A DNA stretch of 14,085 nucleotides from Phoenicibacter sp963592435 (GTDB lineage Bacteria; Actinomycetota; Coriobacteriia; Coriobacteriales; Eggerthellaceae), in NCBI GenBank assembly GCA_963592435.1, contig CAVAWT010000039.1:1-14085 (forward strand). The letters run 5' to 3'. The notes under the pieces are model-generated. The model was not told where the DNA came from. It did not search any database and saw only the letters and a list, made by a program, of their open reading frames with translations. Numbering within the stretch: the stretch's first letter is position 1; every line of letters begins with the position of its first letter. Positions 1 through 6,229 of the stretch are shown here, in pieces. Both the position numbers and the translations under genes were made by a program.

Positions 1-2
1 GT

Positions 3-359
3 GATATCACAAAGCAGAGCAGGGCATTGTGCGAAGAAATCACTTATGGCATCGACACTTGCGAACTTCCTGTGATTGTTGTTTATCCAGACATGAAATT
101 TGTGGGCTATGGAAGTCAATTGTCGCCACGTGCAATTGCGCGTTGGGACAACTTGCCTTGCTTCAAATCAAGAATTGGGGATATTCCAACCGCCCATGTC
201 CCTTTAAAGAAAGAGCACCTTGATAGAGCGTTAACAGACCCGCGCTTTTCTGTTTGCACAAAAACTGAAAATTGCACAGTGGGCTTTAATACAAGCCATG
301 AGTTTGGAATACACGAATTGAGTAAGCAAATAGATGCGCAACTAAGAAGCGGGAGATAA
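3..359 (+). CDS. TIR-like (DUF1863/MTH538 type) protein, 3' part
   Basis: The reading frame is open at the left edge, so this is the C-terminal 118 residues of a longer protein. It reads SRALCEEITYGID, then LPVIVVYPD, then WDNLPCF, then IPTAHVPLKKEHL and ALTDPRF. This order matches the second half of the TIR-like DUF1863 family as I remember it (the family of Thoeris ThsB proteins): an SRAL..E...GI helix, a PVIVVYPD strand, W..LP.F and H.P.KK....AL.D. Known members make or handle NAD-derived signals in phage defence or act as effectors. The N-terminal half is outside the window, so neither the catalytic residue nor a partner such as ThsA can be checked. The in-frame TTG at 27 is a leucine codon inside the domain, not a start. 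The neighbours, a toxin cassette and an R-M system, support a defence role. Family call fairly sure; system type unknown. Confidence 0.62.
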   Translation, partial: DITKQSRALCEEITYGIDTCELPVIVVYPDMKFVGYGSQLSPRAIARWDNLPCFKSRIGDIPTAHVPLKKEHLDRALTDPRFSVCTKTENCTVGFNTSHEFGIHELSKQIDAQLRSGR

Positions 360-403
360 ACTCCCACTTCTGTCAATGGCGTTGTTATGTTAATTTAAAT
401 TAA
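347..403. terminator. Hairpin and AT palindrome between convergent genes
   Basis: A stem GGGAG/CTCCC, extended by AAG/CTT across one C-A mismatch, spans 347-369 with the stop codon of the TIR-like gene in its loop. It is followed at 390-403 by the perfect 14-base palindrome TTAATTTAAATTAA. Genes converge here, so a bidirectional transcription end is likely, but there is no clean U-run after the GC stem. Confidence 0.3.
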
Positions 404-413
404 AATGCGAGGA

Positions 414-761
414 TTAGTGAAGGAAATCTTCGTCATCATCTGATAAGCCCACATCATTGGAAATTTGCTTATGAAGTTCTTCTAGGTTGTCAAAAAGAGG
501 CGAAGATTGTTCCTTGTCGTCCTCGAAAAGCAAAACTGTTAACCCTCGCTCTGCAAGTTCTCTCTTAAGAATGTTAATGTGATGCAGCCCCTTGTCGTCT
601 CCGAATCCATATTGCAAAATATAATCCCCGTTGGCGATGCGATTTTTGGTATCGCTGACTGACAGATTGGCTTCTTTCTTTAGAAACATGAGATTTTTTG
701 CGTCTACATCTCTTTCTTTAATCTTAAGTCCGATGGTATGCTGATAGTCATTTAAATCCAT
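414..761 (-). CDS. Small acidic protein, probable immunity protein of the adjacent nuclease toxin
   Basis: A 115-residue protein starting MDLNDYQHTIG. The start at 761 is chosen because AAGGAG lies six bases upstream; the frame stays open further upstream but has no ribosome site there. It is acidic, ending in an Asp/Glu-rich tail (GLSDDDEDFLH), while the protein before it is strongly basic. No signal peptide or membrane segment is visible. The middle reads LKKEANLSVSDTKNRI then HHINILKRELAERGL, which suggests an alpha/beta fold with a short helix-turn-helix-like N-terminal part. It lies 10 bases after the nuclease stop, and that stop codon overlaps its ribosome site, so translation is coupled. 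Position, size and charge are those of an immunity protein for a polymorphic toxin. I do not recognise the family; the immunity role is inferred from context. Confidence 0.6.
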   Translation of the reverse strand: MDLNDYQHTIGLKIKERDVDAKNLMFLKKEANLSVSDTKNRIANGDYILQYGFGDDKGLHHINILKRELAERGLTVLLFEDDKEQSSPLFDNLEELHKQISNDVGLSDDDEDFLH

Positions 762-771
762 AATCTGCTCC

Positions 772-1311
772 TTAAAATTCTCTGTATCTTCTAATTCTTT
801 TTCCTGGCTTAGAATGCCTATAATTGCCACCGTGCCAACCTTTTAGATGCTCGTCGTGAGTTGCTGGATAAATGCCTTCGCCTAAATTAGCAAGATGCGG
901 ATATTCCTTGGCGCTGTATGAATGGTGCGCCTCTATTGTCATAGACAGGTATTTAGGCTTTCTGTTGTTTATAATATCCGCAATCTGCTCCTTGCTCCAA
1001 TTCCTTGTAGGTGGTTTTCCTTGCAAAATTCTGTCCTTTTCTTGTTTCCAAAAGTTGCTAGGTCCCAACTTTCGCCTTCTTGAAAATCGGATATCCCACA
1101 TAAATCTCTTATACTCTTCTCTCGTTGCTGTTCTTGCTTTAATTTTACTCTTAATTTTGGCCTTCTGTTTGGCGCTTAGTTGCTTCTGGGTGATTGGATG
1201 GGGTCTTAGGTCTAGTCCCTCGACTCTGCTCGCAATTACGCTCTCGGCATCTCCGTAAAAATCGTCGATACCTGAAGCACCCTTGAAAAGTCCGCTAGGA
1301 GGCTTGCTCAT
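772..1311 (-). CDS. HNH/Endo VII-superfamily (GHH/AHH type) nuclease toxin, carrier-less
   Basis: A 179-residue basic protein. The last 95 residues read like the nuclease tip of Rhs/LXG/WXG-type polymorphic toxins: NFWKQEKDRI (87-96), TRNWSKEQIADII (102-114), EAHH (127-130), YPHLAN (137-142), IYPATHDEHLKGWHGGN (147-163). The H129-H130 pair, H155 and H160 are the likely metal and catalytic residues; related families have G-H-H where this has A-H-H. The preceding KIKARTATREEYKRFMWDIRFSRRR segment also matches the region before such tips in Rhs proteins as I recall them. The usual long secretion or carrier region is absent: the protein begins MSKPPSGLFKG and has no signal peptide. The start at 1311 has GGAAGGG upstream and overlaps the end of the DUF4417 gene by 17 bases, so the genes are coupled. 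Expected activity is DNA (or RNA) cleavage, neutralised by the next gene. It could instead be a housekeeping or phage HNH enzyme, but the motif order argues for a toxin. Confidence 0.72.
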   Translation of the reverse strand: MSKPPSGLFKGASGIDDFYGDAESVIASRVEGLDLRPHPITQKQLSAKQKAKIKSKIKARTATREEYKRFMWDIRFSRRRKLGPSNFWKQEKDRILQGKPPTRNWSKEQIADIINNRKPKYLSMTIEAHHSYSAKEYPHLANLGEGIYPATHDEHLKGWHGGNYRHSKPGKRIRRYREF

Positions 1312-2038
1312 TTTCTGTCCCTTCCTTCTCCTTAAAATATTTACAGGTGTCACCGTCGAATTGCGCGATCTCAACTCCACGTCTTTTTGCTTCTTCAAAA
1401 CAAGGATAATTAGCAGATCCAATGACAATAAGCGTATGCGGGGATTTCGTATCTAGCAACTTCTTGAAACCAGCTTCAAAACAATATTGGTTTTCGAGAT
1501 ATTTCAGCCATGAGCCAACTGTTCCAATTGCGAGCATTGAGTTTTCTGGGAATTCGTCAATTGTGGTGTCCCAAGTTGCAGGGGTTCCCCAACGTCCATT
1601 GACGATGACAGGGAGGTTTCTTTTGCTACACGCAAATTCAAAAGTTCGCATTCCGTAAATTTGAAAATCACGCAACGGTTTCGGAAAATCTGCATAAATA
1701 CTAAAGTCTGGTCCAATCACGCCTTCAAAATGTGATGCAATTTTGAAGAACTCCTCAGGCTTAGCCCACAGTCCACTTGTTTTGCAATCAAATTGGTCGT
1801 CATCGATGTAAAAATGAATAAAGGCATCGATAGCGTAATCTGGCGCAACTTTGCGTTTTGCTTTGTCGATCTCCTTCGCTTCTCGGTAGCTCACCACCGA
1901 TTTTGGAGGTTCTGTGGCCGTTGTCTGCACAATTGGGTTTCCTTGAGGAGTCCACTCGGCACCTTCCAGCAGATATGCATTCCACATATCCTTAATGTTT
2001 GAACGCGTTGCGTTCTCTTTTGCGAAGTTCTTATACAT
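1295..2038 (-). CDS. DUF4417-family protein
   Basis: A 247-residue soluble protein. The start at 2038 is preceded by AGGAGG with eight bases of spacing, the best ribosome site in the island; upstream in-frame codons overlap leader hairpins and are not used. Residues 75-81 (HFYIDDD), 108-117 (IGPDFSIYAD), 143-150 (PVIVNGRW), 169-175 (LAIGTVG) and 201-207 (HTLIVIG) follow the DUF4417 pattern as I remember it: FYLDD, then PDFS.Y.D.P, R....C...G.PVI...W, S..AIGT.G and ..I.YG. DUF4417 proteins are common in phages and mobile elements and have no established function. Here it is the first gene of a coupled three-gene unit with a nuclease toxin and a likely immunity protein, so it may act with them, for instance as a chaperone, adaptor or delivery factor. 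That role is inference. Confidence 0.7.
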   Translation of the reverse strand: MYKNFAKENATRSNIKDMWNAYLLEGAEWTPQGNPIVQTTATEPPKSVVSYREAKEIDKAKRKVAPDYAIDAFIHFYIDDDQFDCKTSGLWAKPEEFFKIASHFEGVIGPDFSIYADFPKPLRDFQIYGMRTFEFACSKRNLPVIVNGRWGTPATWDTTIDEFPENSMLAIGTVGSWLKYLENQYCFEAGFKKLLDTKSPHTLIVIGSANYPCFEEAKRRGVEIAQFDGDTCKYFKEKEGTENEQAS

Positions 2039-2054
2039 GATAAAGACCTCCTTC

Positions 2055-2117
2055 TTCGCAGTTTTCCTGTAAGAGAAACCAAGCCTCAACTGCGAACTAA
2101 AAGCTTAGTTCACCTCC
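2055..2117 (-). promoter_or_regulatory. Leader with mutually exclusive hairpins before the DUF4417 gene
   Basis: Read on the minus strand, an orphan GGAGG (2117-2113) is followed by hairpin A (GTGAACTAA / TTAGTTCGC, 2113-2092, four-base loop, one G-T pair). Hairpin B (TTCGCAGTT / AACTGCGAA, arms 2096-2088 and 2063-2055, perfect) shares five bases with A and ends two bases before the AGGAGG of the DUF4417 gene. Only one hairpin can form at a time, and B sits against the ribosome site. The only ORF the orphan site could serve is GTG-AAC-TAA, which starts too close to it. Confidence 0.42.
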
Positions 2118-2145
2118 AAGAATACTCACGATTGCGAAATAAGTC

Positions 2146-2175
2146 GTTATCCCTCGGTTGCCAAAAAGTTGCCAA
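2146..2175 (-). promoter_or_regulatory. Possible promoter of the DUF4417-toxin-immunity operon
   Basis: On the minus strand TTGGCA (2175-2170) and GATAAC (2151-2146) are 18 bases apart and fit the -35 and -10 boxes moderately. The -35 lies inside the triple repeat at 2157-2186. Confidence 0.33.
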
Positions 2176-2186
2176 AAGTTGCAAAA
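2157..2186 (+). repeat. Three phased direct repeats GTTGCCAAAA(A)
   Basis: GTTGCCAAAAA (2157-2167), GTTGCCAAAA (2168-2177) and GTTGCAAAA (2178-2186) stand head to tail with a period of 10-11 bases, one DNA turn. They lie between the toxin operon and the R-M genes and overlap the possible leftward -35 box, so they look like binding sites for a shared regulator. Confidence 0.55.
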
Positions 2187-2223
2187 TTAGCTTCATGAAG
2201 TAAATGTTCAGAATTCATCAGCC

Positions 2224-2232
2224 TGTTATAAT
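2224..2232 (+). promoter_or_regulatory. Extended -10 promoter of the R-M operon
   Basis: TGTTATAAT is an extended -10 element (TGn plus a perfect TATAAT), about 38 bases before the GTG start. No good -35 is present (best TGTTCA at 2205), as is usual for extended -10 promoters. The expected transcript start is near 2239. Confidence 0.5.
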
Positions 2233-2269
2233 CAAAAGCATGACAAAACATCGACATTAGGAGTGCGAA

Positions 2270-4168
2270 GTGGCAAGACAAGAGGCAAGAACAGATTTCT
2301 GGGTTGGAGAGTTGCTCAAAGATGAAGGCATCAAGTTCACGCCACAAGGGTCTGATAACGATGAGATTGCAAACGCGCTGAAAACGGCTTCTAAACGAGG
2401 AACTGGAAACGTTGGCTTCCCTGAATTTGTGTCGGTGATTAAGGACTACGTTTTAGTCATCGAAGACAAAGCAGACACCTCAAAACACGCGCTTCTCACC
2501 GATGATAACGTTTTGGATGACTCAACGAACGCAGTGAGTGATTACGCTGTTAATGGGGCGATGTTTTACGGCAAACACATTGCACAAAACACTAATTTTA
2601 AAAAAGTGTTTGCCGTCGGTGTTTCAGGTGATAGCAAACACCATGAAATCACACCACTTTATTGTGACGACCGCGAAACATACGTTCAACTTGAAAACAT
2701 CGACACCTTCGCAAACTTCTCTGAAAAGAACATCGATGAATATTATTCTCACTATGTTTTAAAGGAACCAACAGACCTCGAAAAAACCACGGCAGAAATT
2801 TTAAATGATGCCGCCGTTTTGCATGAGCACCTGCGCACCTATGGTTCACTAAAAGACCAAGACAAACCGCTTGTTGTGTCTGGAATTTTGCTTGCTTTAG
2901 ACGACGCTTCATTTTCTGTTGACTCGCTGAAAGGCGACGCAACAAACACCGACGGCGAGTTAATTTATGACGCGATTCAGCGTCGTCTGAAAGCATCGAA
3001 CGTGGGGCCAGATGCGAAGCGCGACAAATTGATGAGCGAATTTGCAATTATCAAAACAAGTGCGCGACTGAATGAAGTTCATGAAAGATTAAATAAAACG
3101 CCTTTGAAATTCTACACAGAATTTTTGCAAGAGCGCGTTTTTAAGGCAATAAAATACACTTCCACCAGCGAAGATTTCATTGGTCGCTTTTATGGCGAAT
3201 TTATGAGTTACTCTGGCGGCGATGGTCAAACGCTCGGCATCATTCTCACTCCGAAGCACATCTGTGACTTGTTTTGCGAGTTGCTGGACGTGCAACCCGA
3301 TGACGTGTGTTTAGACCCCTGTTGTGGCACTGCTGGGTTTTTGGTGGCTGCAATGCACCACATGCTTCAAGCTGCTGGAGGCAACAAGCAACTTCAAAAA
3401 GACATTAAGAAAAACCAACTGCACGGCTTTGAACTCCAAAGCAACATGTTTGCAATAGCTGCAACAAACATGATTTTGCGCCAAGATGGCAATTCAAACA
3501 TAAAGTGCGAGGATTTCTTGCGCCAAAACGCAGCGCAGGTGCAACAAAAAGGCGCGACAGTTGGGATGATGAACCCGCCCTATTCACAAGGCAGCAAAGA
3601 TGACCCAAGCCAGTATGAACTTTCATTTGTGGAGCACCTGCTTGACTCGCTGGTTGTTGGCGCTCGCGCTGCCGTGATTGTTCCAGTGTCTTCAATGACG
3701 GGAAAAACTAAGGTTGAAAAAGATTTTAAGAAAAGCATCTTGAAGCATCACACGCTTGAGGGCGTTATCACCTGCAACACCGACACTTTTTATGGCGTTG
3801 GCACAAACCCTGTCATCGCAGTGTTTACGGCGCATGAGCCTCACGATGAAGACAAAATGTGCAAGTTTATTGACTTTCGCGATGACGGCTTTGAAGTGCG
3901 CCCTCACATTGGGCTTGTTGAAGGTGACAGCGCTAAAGACAAACGTGCTCACCTGCTAGATGTTTGGAATGGGCGTGTGCAAGCGCCTTCCAAGTTCTGC
4001 GTTGAGTCAACAGTGAAGCCAGAAGATGAATGGTTGCACAGTTTTTACTACTTTAACGATGAAATTCCCACCGATGCCGATTTTGAAAAAGCAATTGGCG
4101 ACTATCTCACATTTCAATTCTCAATGGTGATGCAGAACAGGGAATATTTGTTTGAAGGGGATGAATAA
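2270..4168 (+). CDS. BcgI-like restriction-modification subunit A (nuclease-methylase fusion)
   Basis: A 632-residue cytoplasmic enzyme. The N-terminus carries a PD-(D/E)XK-like nuclease core: PEFVSVIKDYVLVIEDKAD at 51-69, with E52, D59 and the E65-D66-K67 motif. A helical linker follows, then an N6-adenine methylase: LTPKHICDLFCELL, motif I DPCCGTAGFL (349-358) for S-adenosylmethionine and motif IV NPPY (435-438) for the flipped adenine. The length is close to subunit A of BcgI (about 640 residues as I recall), the type IIB prototype, where one polypeptide both methylates and cuts on both sides of a split site when bound to its specificity subunit. The GTG start at 2270 has AGGAG six bases upstream. 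The stop overlaps the next start by one base (TAATG), which fixes the pairing. No separate HsdR gene is present. An ordinary type I HsdM is less likely because of the N-terminal E-X-K block. Confidence 0.85.
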   Translation: MARQEARTDFWVGELLKDEGIKFTPQGSDNDEIANALKTASKRGTGNVGFPEFVSVIKDYVLVIEDKADTSKHALLTDDNVLDDSTNAVSDYAVNGAMFYGKHIAQNTNFKKVFAVGVSGDSKHHEITPLYCDDRETYVQLENIDTFANFSEKNIDEYYSHYVLKEPTDLEKTTAEILNDAAVLHEHLRTYGSLKDQDKPLVVSGILLALDDASFSVDSLKGDATNTDGELIYDAIQRRLKASNVGPDAKRDKLMSEFAIIKTSARLNEVHERLNKTPLKFYTEFLQERVFKAIKYTSTSEDFIGRFYGEFMSYSGGDGQTLGIILTPKHICDLFCELLDVQPDDVCLDPCCGTAGFLVAAMHHMLQAAGGNKQLQKDIKKNQLHGFELQSNMFAIAATNMILRQDGNSNIKCEDFLRQNAAQVQQKGATVGMMNPPYSQGSKDDPSQYELSFVEHLLDSLVVGARAAVIVPVSSMTGKTKVEKDFKKSILKHHTLEGVITCNTDTFYGVGTNPVIAVFTAHEPHDEDKMCKFIDFRDDGFEVRPHIGLVEGDSAKDKRAHLLDVWNGRVQAPSKFCVESTVKPEDEWLHSFYYFNDEIPTDADFEKAIGDYLTFQFSMVMQNREYLFEGDE

Positions 4169-5244
4169 TGGAGGGGTTGCAAGAAAAAGAGTGGCGACCA
4201 GTTCCGATAGCAGAGGAGTTTAGCTCCTTTGACTCTGGCAAAAGTAAAGGTTTAAATCATTTAACTCAAACCTCTGAAGGTGGAATTCCCTACGTTAGCG
4301 CAACAAATCGAAACAATGGAATTTCATGCTTTGTTGAAGAAGATGGCTATTCAGACAGATTGATACAGGAAGGCAACTGCATCGGCTTTATCAAAAATGG
4401 CGACGGTGCCGCAGGTTACGCAATCTATAAACAAGAACCATTTATTTCAACAAGTGATGTTTTATTTGGCTATGCCGAGTGGCTGACACTTTCAAAAGGT
4501 CTTTTCTTTGTCGCGTGTCAAGACAAAATTGAACGAAAATACAGCCATGGCTATAAACGAAATAGACAACATCTTGCAGGCGACAAAGTCATGCTCCCCG
4601 TCAACGCAAACAGCGAGCCTGATTATGACTTCATGGAGCAGTATGTTTCTGACAAGATGGGGGGGCTCCTCATGCGGTATAAAGCCTTCCTCAAAAATCA
4701 GCTTGCAGAATTAGAGCATGTGTGCATACCTGCGTTGAGCGAGAAAGAATGGAAACCGTTCTCGATAGAAAACATTGCTAACGTCCATGGAACAACAACA
4801 ACTCAACCAAACGACTTAATAGCAGGAGGCAAAAATCCACGCGTCACATGCGCTGCCACTAATAATGCGCTCGATGACTTTTTTGCTAACAAAACAACAG
4901 AAACAGGCAATGTGTTGACGGTCGACTCTGCAACCATTGGCACCGTGTTTTATCAAGCATACGATTTTATTGCCACTGACCACGTTGAAGTTATAGACCC
5001 CACAATTGATAATATGAATTTATACATAGGTGTATTTCTCACACTTGCCATCCAGCATTCATGCGGTGGTAAATACATGTATGGCTACAAATTCAGTCAA
5101 CAGCGAATAAGAAGGCAATCCGTAATGCTCCCCACCACTGACGCAGGTAAGCCCGACTGGGCCTATATGGAGCAATACGCCAAGAATTTGATGCTCAAGA
5201 AATACAAACAATATCTGAAGTTTTTGGAAGAGCAAAACCTGTAG
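4168..5244 (+). CDS. BcgI-like specificity subunit (HsdS-type, two TRDs)
   Basis: A 358-residue DNA-recognition subunit with clear internal duplication. Half 1 opens with EKEWRPVPI at 6 and closes with GYKRNRQHL...VMLPVNANSEPDYDFMEQYV (128-160). Half 2 opens with EKEWKPFSI at 192 and closes with GYKFSQQRI...VMLPTTDAGKPDWAYMEQYA (306-338). Each half is a target-recognition domain followed by a helical spacer, so it should read a two-part site such as N3-4(N)xN3-4. The LP....G.PD..FMEQY signature is typical of BcgI-B-like subunits. The half-sites differ between the TRDs (YVSATNRNNGI in the first, VTCAATNNALD in the second), so the target is probably asymmetric. It is translated by one-base overlap with subunit A. 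The TAG stop lies in the loop of a perfect 7-bp hairpin, AAACCTG/CAGGTTT (5235-5251), which may weakly end transcription. Confidence 0.85.
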   Translation: MEGLQEKEWRPVPIAEEFSSFDSGKSKGLNHLTQTSEGGIPYVSATNRNNGISCFVEEDGYSDRLIQEGNCIGFIKNGDGAAGYAIYKQEPFISTSDVLFGYAEWLTLSKGLFFVACQDKIERKYSHGYKRNRQHLAGDKVMLPVNANSEPDYDFMEQYVSDKMGGLLMRYKAFLKNQLAELEHVCIPALSEKEWKPFSIENIANVHGTTTTQPNDLIAGGKNPRVTCAATNNALDDFFANKTTETGNVLTVDSATIGTVFYQAYDFIATDHVEVIDPTIDNMNLYIGVFLTLAIQHSCGGKYMYGYKFSQQRIRRQSVMLPTTDAGKPDWAYMEQYAKNLMLKKYKQYLKFLEEQNL

Positions 5245-5254
5245 CAGGTTTCCC

Positions 5255-5284
5255 TTGTCAAAAGTATAGTAAATACGCTATACT
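5255..5284 (+). promoter_or_regulatory. Promoter overlapped by a palindromic operator
   Basis: TTGTCA (5255-5260) and TATACT (5279-5284) are 18 bases apart. The inverted repeat AGTATAG-N8-CTATACT (5263-5269 and 5278-5284) covers the spacer and -10 box, as a repressor site would. A smaller palindrome GGTGTTTTACACC follows at 5304-5316. The nearest downstream gene is the DUF3800 locus. Confidence 0.42.
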
Positions 5285-5329
5285 ATTGACATGGTCTATT
5301 CTCGGTGTTTTACACCATACACAAAGGCA

Positions 5330-5358
5330 TTGCATACTTTCCCCATTTCTGGTATAAT
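5330..5358 (+). promoter_or_regulatory. Sigma-70 promoter of the DUF3800 leader RNA
   Basis: TTGCAT (5330-5335), a 17-base spacer, then TATAAT (5353-5358) with an extended -10 TGG before it. The predicted start near 5365 is only a few bases before the first hairpin of the leader. Confidence 0.65.
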
Positions 5359-5364
5359 TCAATA

Positions 5365-5420
5365 GCATGGGCTGATCGAAAGATCAGGGTTCAACCTTGG
5401 GCGGGGACTTTTTCCCCGCC
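5365..5420 (+). ncRNA. Structured leader RNA upstream of DUF3800 gene (DUF3800-type motif candidate)
   Basis: Two perfect hairpins follow the promoter directly. Hairpin 1 is CTGATC-GAAA-GATCAG (5372-5387), a 6-bp stem closed by a GNRA tetraloop. Hairpin 2 is GGCGGGGA-CTTTT-TCCCCGCC (5400-5420), an 8-bp stem, joined to the first by GGTTCAACCTTG. No U-run follows hairpin 2, so it is not a standard terminator. The DUF3800 ATG lies 20 bases further on. Weinberg and colleagues described several distinct structured RNA motifs next to DUF3800 genes (DUF3800-I and others), with unknown function. This element fits that description in position and size, but I cannot assign it to a numbered class. Confidence 0.55.
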
Positions 5421-5440
5421 ATTTGCATCCAACAGGCAAA

Positions 5441-6118
5441 ATGAAAACTTTAAGCATTTTTATAGATGAATCTGGGGATTTTGGTCCCTATGAAGTTCAT
5501 TGTCCTTATTACATCGTCACCCTTCTTTTTCACAATCAGGACGAGTGGATCGAGGGTCAAGTTTCTCACTTAAAACGACATCTTTCCGAATTGGGATTTG
5601 ATAAATCGCATGCCGTTCACTCGGCTCCGCTCATTAGAAGAGAAAAGGATTAAGCCACGCTTAACATGCAAACTCGTCGAAAACTTTTTCGCTATCTTTT
5701 AACTTTTCTTCGACTCTGCGACGTTACTTATAAGTCTTTTGTTTTTCAAAAGCGTCATTTCACCAATCACGACACGCTCATAAGTTACATGTCGCGCGAA
5801 ATCGGAGCATTTGTGAAGGAAAACCTTACGTATTTTCAAAACTTTAGCAACATCATTGTTTATTATGACGGAGGCCAAAAAGAATTAACAAACATAATCA
5901 ACGCTGTTTTTAATGCGTTGCTCGATGCGGACATACGCCACGTAACACCTTCAGATTACTGTCTCTTCCAGGCAGTTGACATGGCATGTACACTTGAATT
6001 ACTCGACCTAAAATATCATAACAATGCTCTGAGCTCTTCAGAACTGGAATTCTTTAGGGGCAGGCGTAATCTTTATAAAAACAATCTTAAAACCGCTTAC
6101 TCTAAACGCTGGGAATAG
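5441..6118 (+). pseudogene. DUF3800 protein gene interrupted by an in-frame TAA
   Basis: Read through, the frame gives a 225-codon DUF3800 protein. It has IDESGDFG at 8-15 (the acidic N-terminal signature of this RNase H-like fold), HSAPLIRREKD at 60-70, YYDGGQ at 141-146, and FQAVDMACTLELL at 176-188, followed by K and the terminal FF..R.LYKNNLK. All blocks are in one frame, but codon 71 (5651-5653) is TAA. The family usually has LIRRE.DY at this point, so TAA most likely replaces a TAT or TAC tyrosine codon by one substitution. The ATG at 5666 after the stop has no ribosome site and is an internal codon. The true start is ATG 5441 with a weak AGG upstream. The protein is probably lost, unless the stop is read through, the two pieces reassemble, or the base is a sequencing error. 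An N-terminal fragment of 70 residues would lack YYDGGQ and the C-terminal Asp block. Confidence 0.75.
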
Positions 6119-6176
6119 CACTTGGAAGGGTTATCTGTTGTGTTCGCAATTCAACACTAGGAAAACATTCAAGTCA

Positions 6177-6229
6177 CCATAACAAAACTTGAAATGCCAA
6201 ATTGGCACATCAAGTTATGGCAGCCATAA
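6177..6229. repeat. Inverted repeat with two competing partners
   Basis: CCATAA (6177-6182) and CTTGA (6188-6192) pair with TCAAG (6210-6214) and TTATGG (6215-6220) around an inner TGCCA/TGGCA stem. A second CCATAA (6224-6229) can instead pair with the same TTATGG across a three-base loop. The two folds exclude each other. Confidence 0.5.

Noticed and set aside
390..403. The perfect 14-base AT palindrome as a regulator operator
   Set aside because: It lies between two converging gene ends with no promoter in sight, and such AT palindromes arise easily by chance.
762..830. A longer start for the small acidic protein at 830
   Set aside because: It would overlap the toxin coding region by 59 bases, and the clear AAGGAG belongs to the start at 761.
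872..1258. Hydrophobic 128-residue frame on the plus strand, resembling a membrane protein
   Set aside because: It is the antisense shadow of the nuclease toxin, has no ribosome site or promoter, and the minus-strand gene has clear family motifs.
2039..2089. An N-terminal extension of the DUF4417 protein from position 2089
   Set aside because: The extension overlaps leader hairpins, while AGGAGG is placed correctly for the start at 2038.
2157..2186. CRISPR array or replication iterons
   Set aside because: The repeats are 9-11 bases, contiguous and without spacers, and there is no cas or rep gene; a regulator site is more likely.
2649..3047. Long minus-strand frame inside the methylase gene
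   Set aside because: Arg/Cys-rich shadow of the coding strand without recognisable motifs.
5400..5420. Intrinsic terminator at the GC-rich hairpin before the DUF3800 gene
   Set aside because: The T-run is in the loop and stem and none follows the stem on either strand; it is better seen as part of the leader RNA.
5666..6118. A separate 150-residue gene starting at the ATG at 5666
   Set aside because: It is in the same frame as the DUF3800 N-terminus, has no ribosome site, and continues the family pattern; it is the second half of one broken gene.
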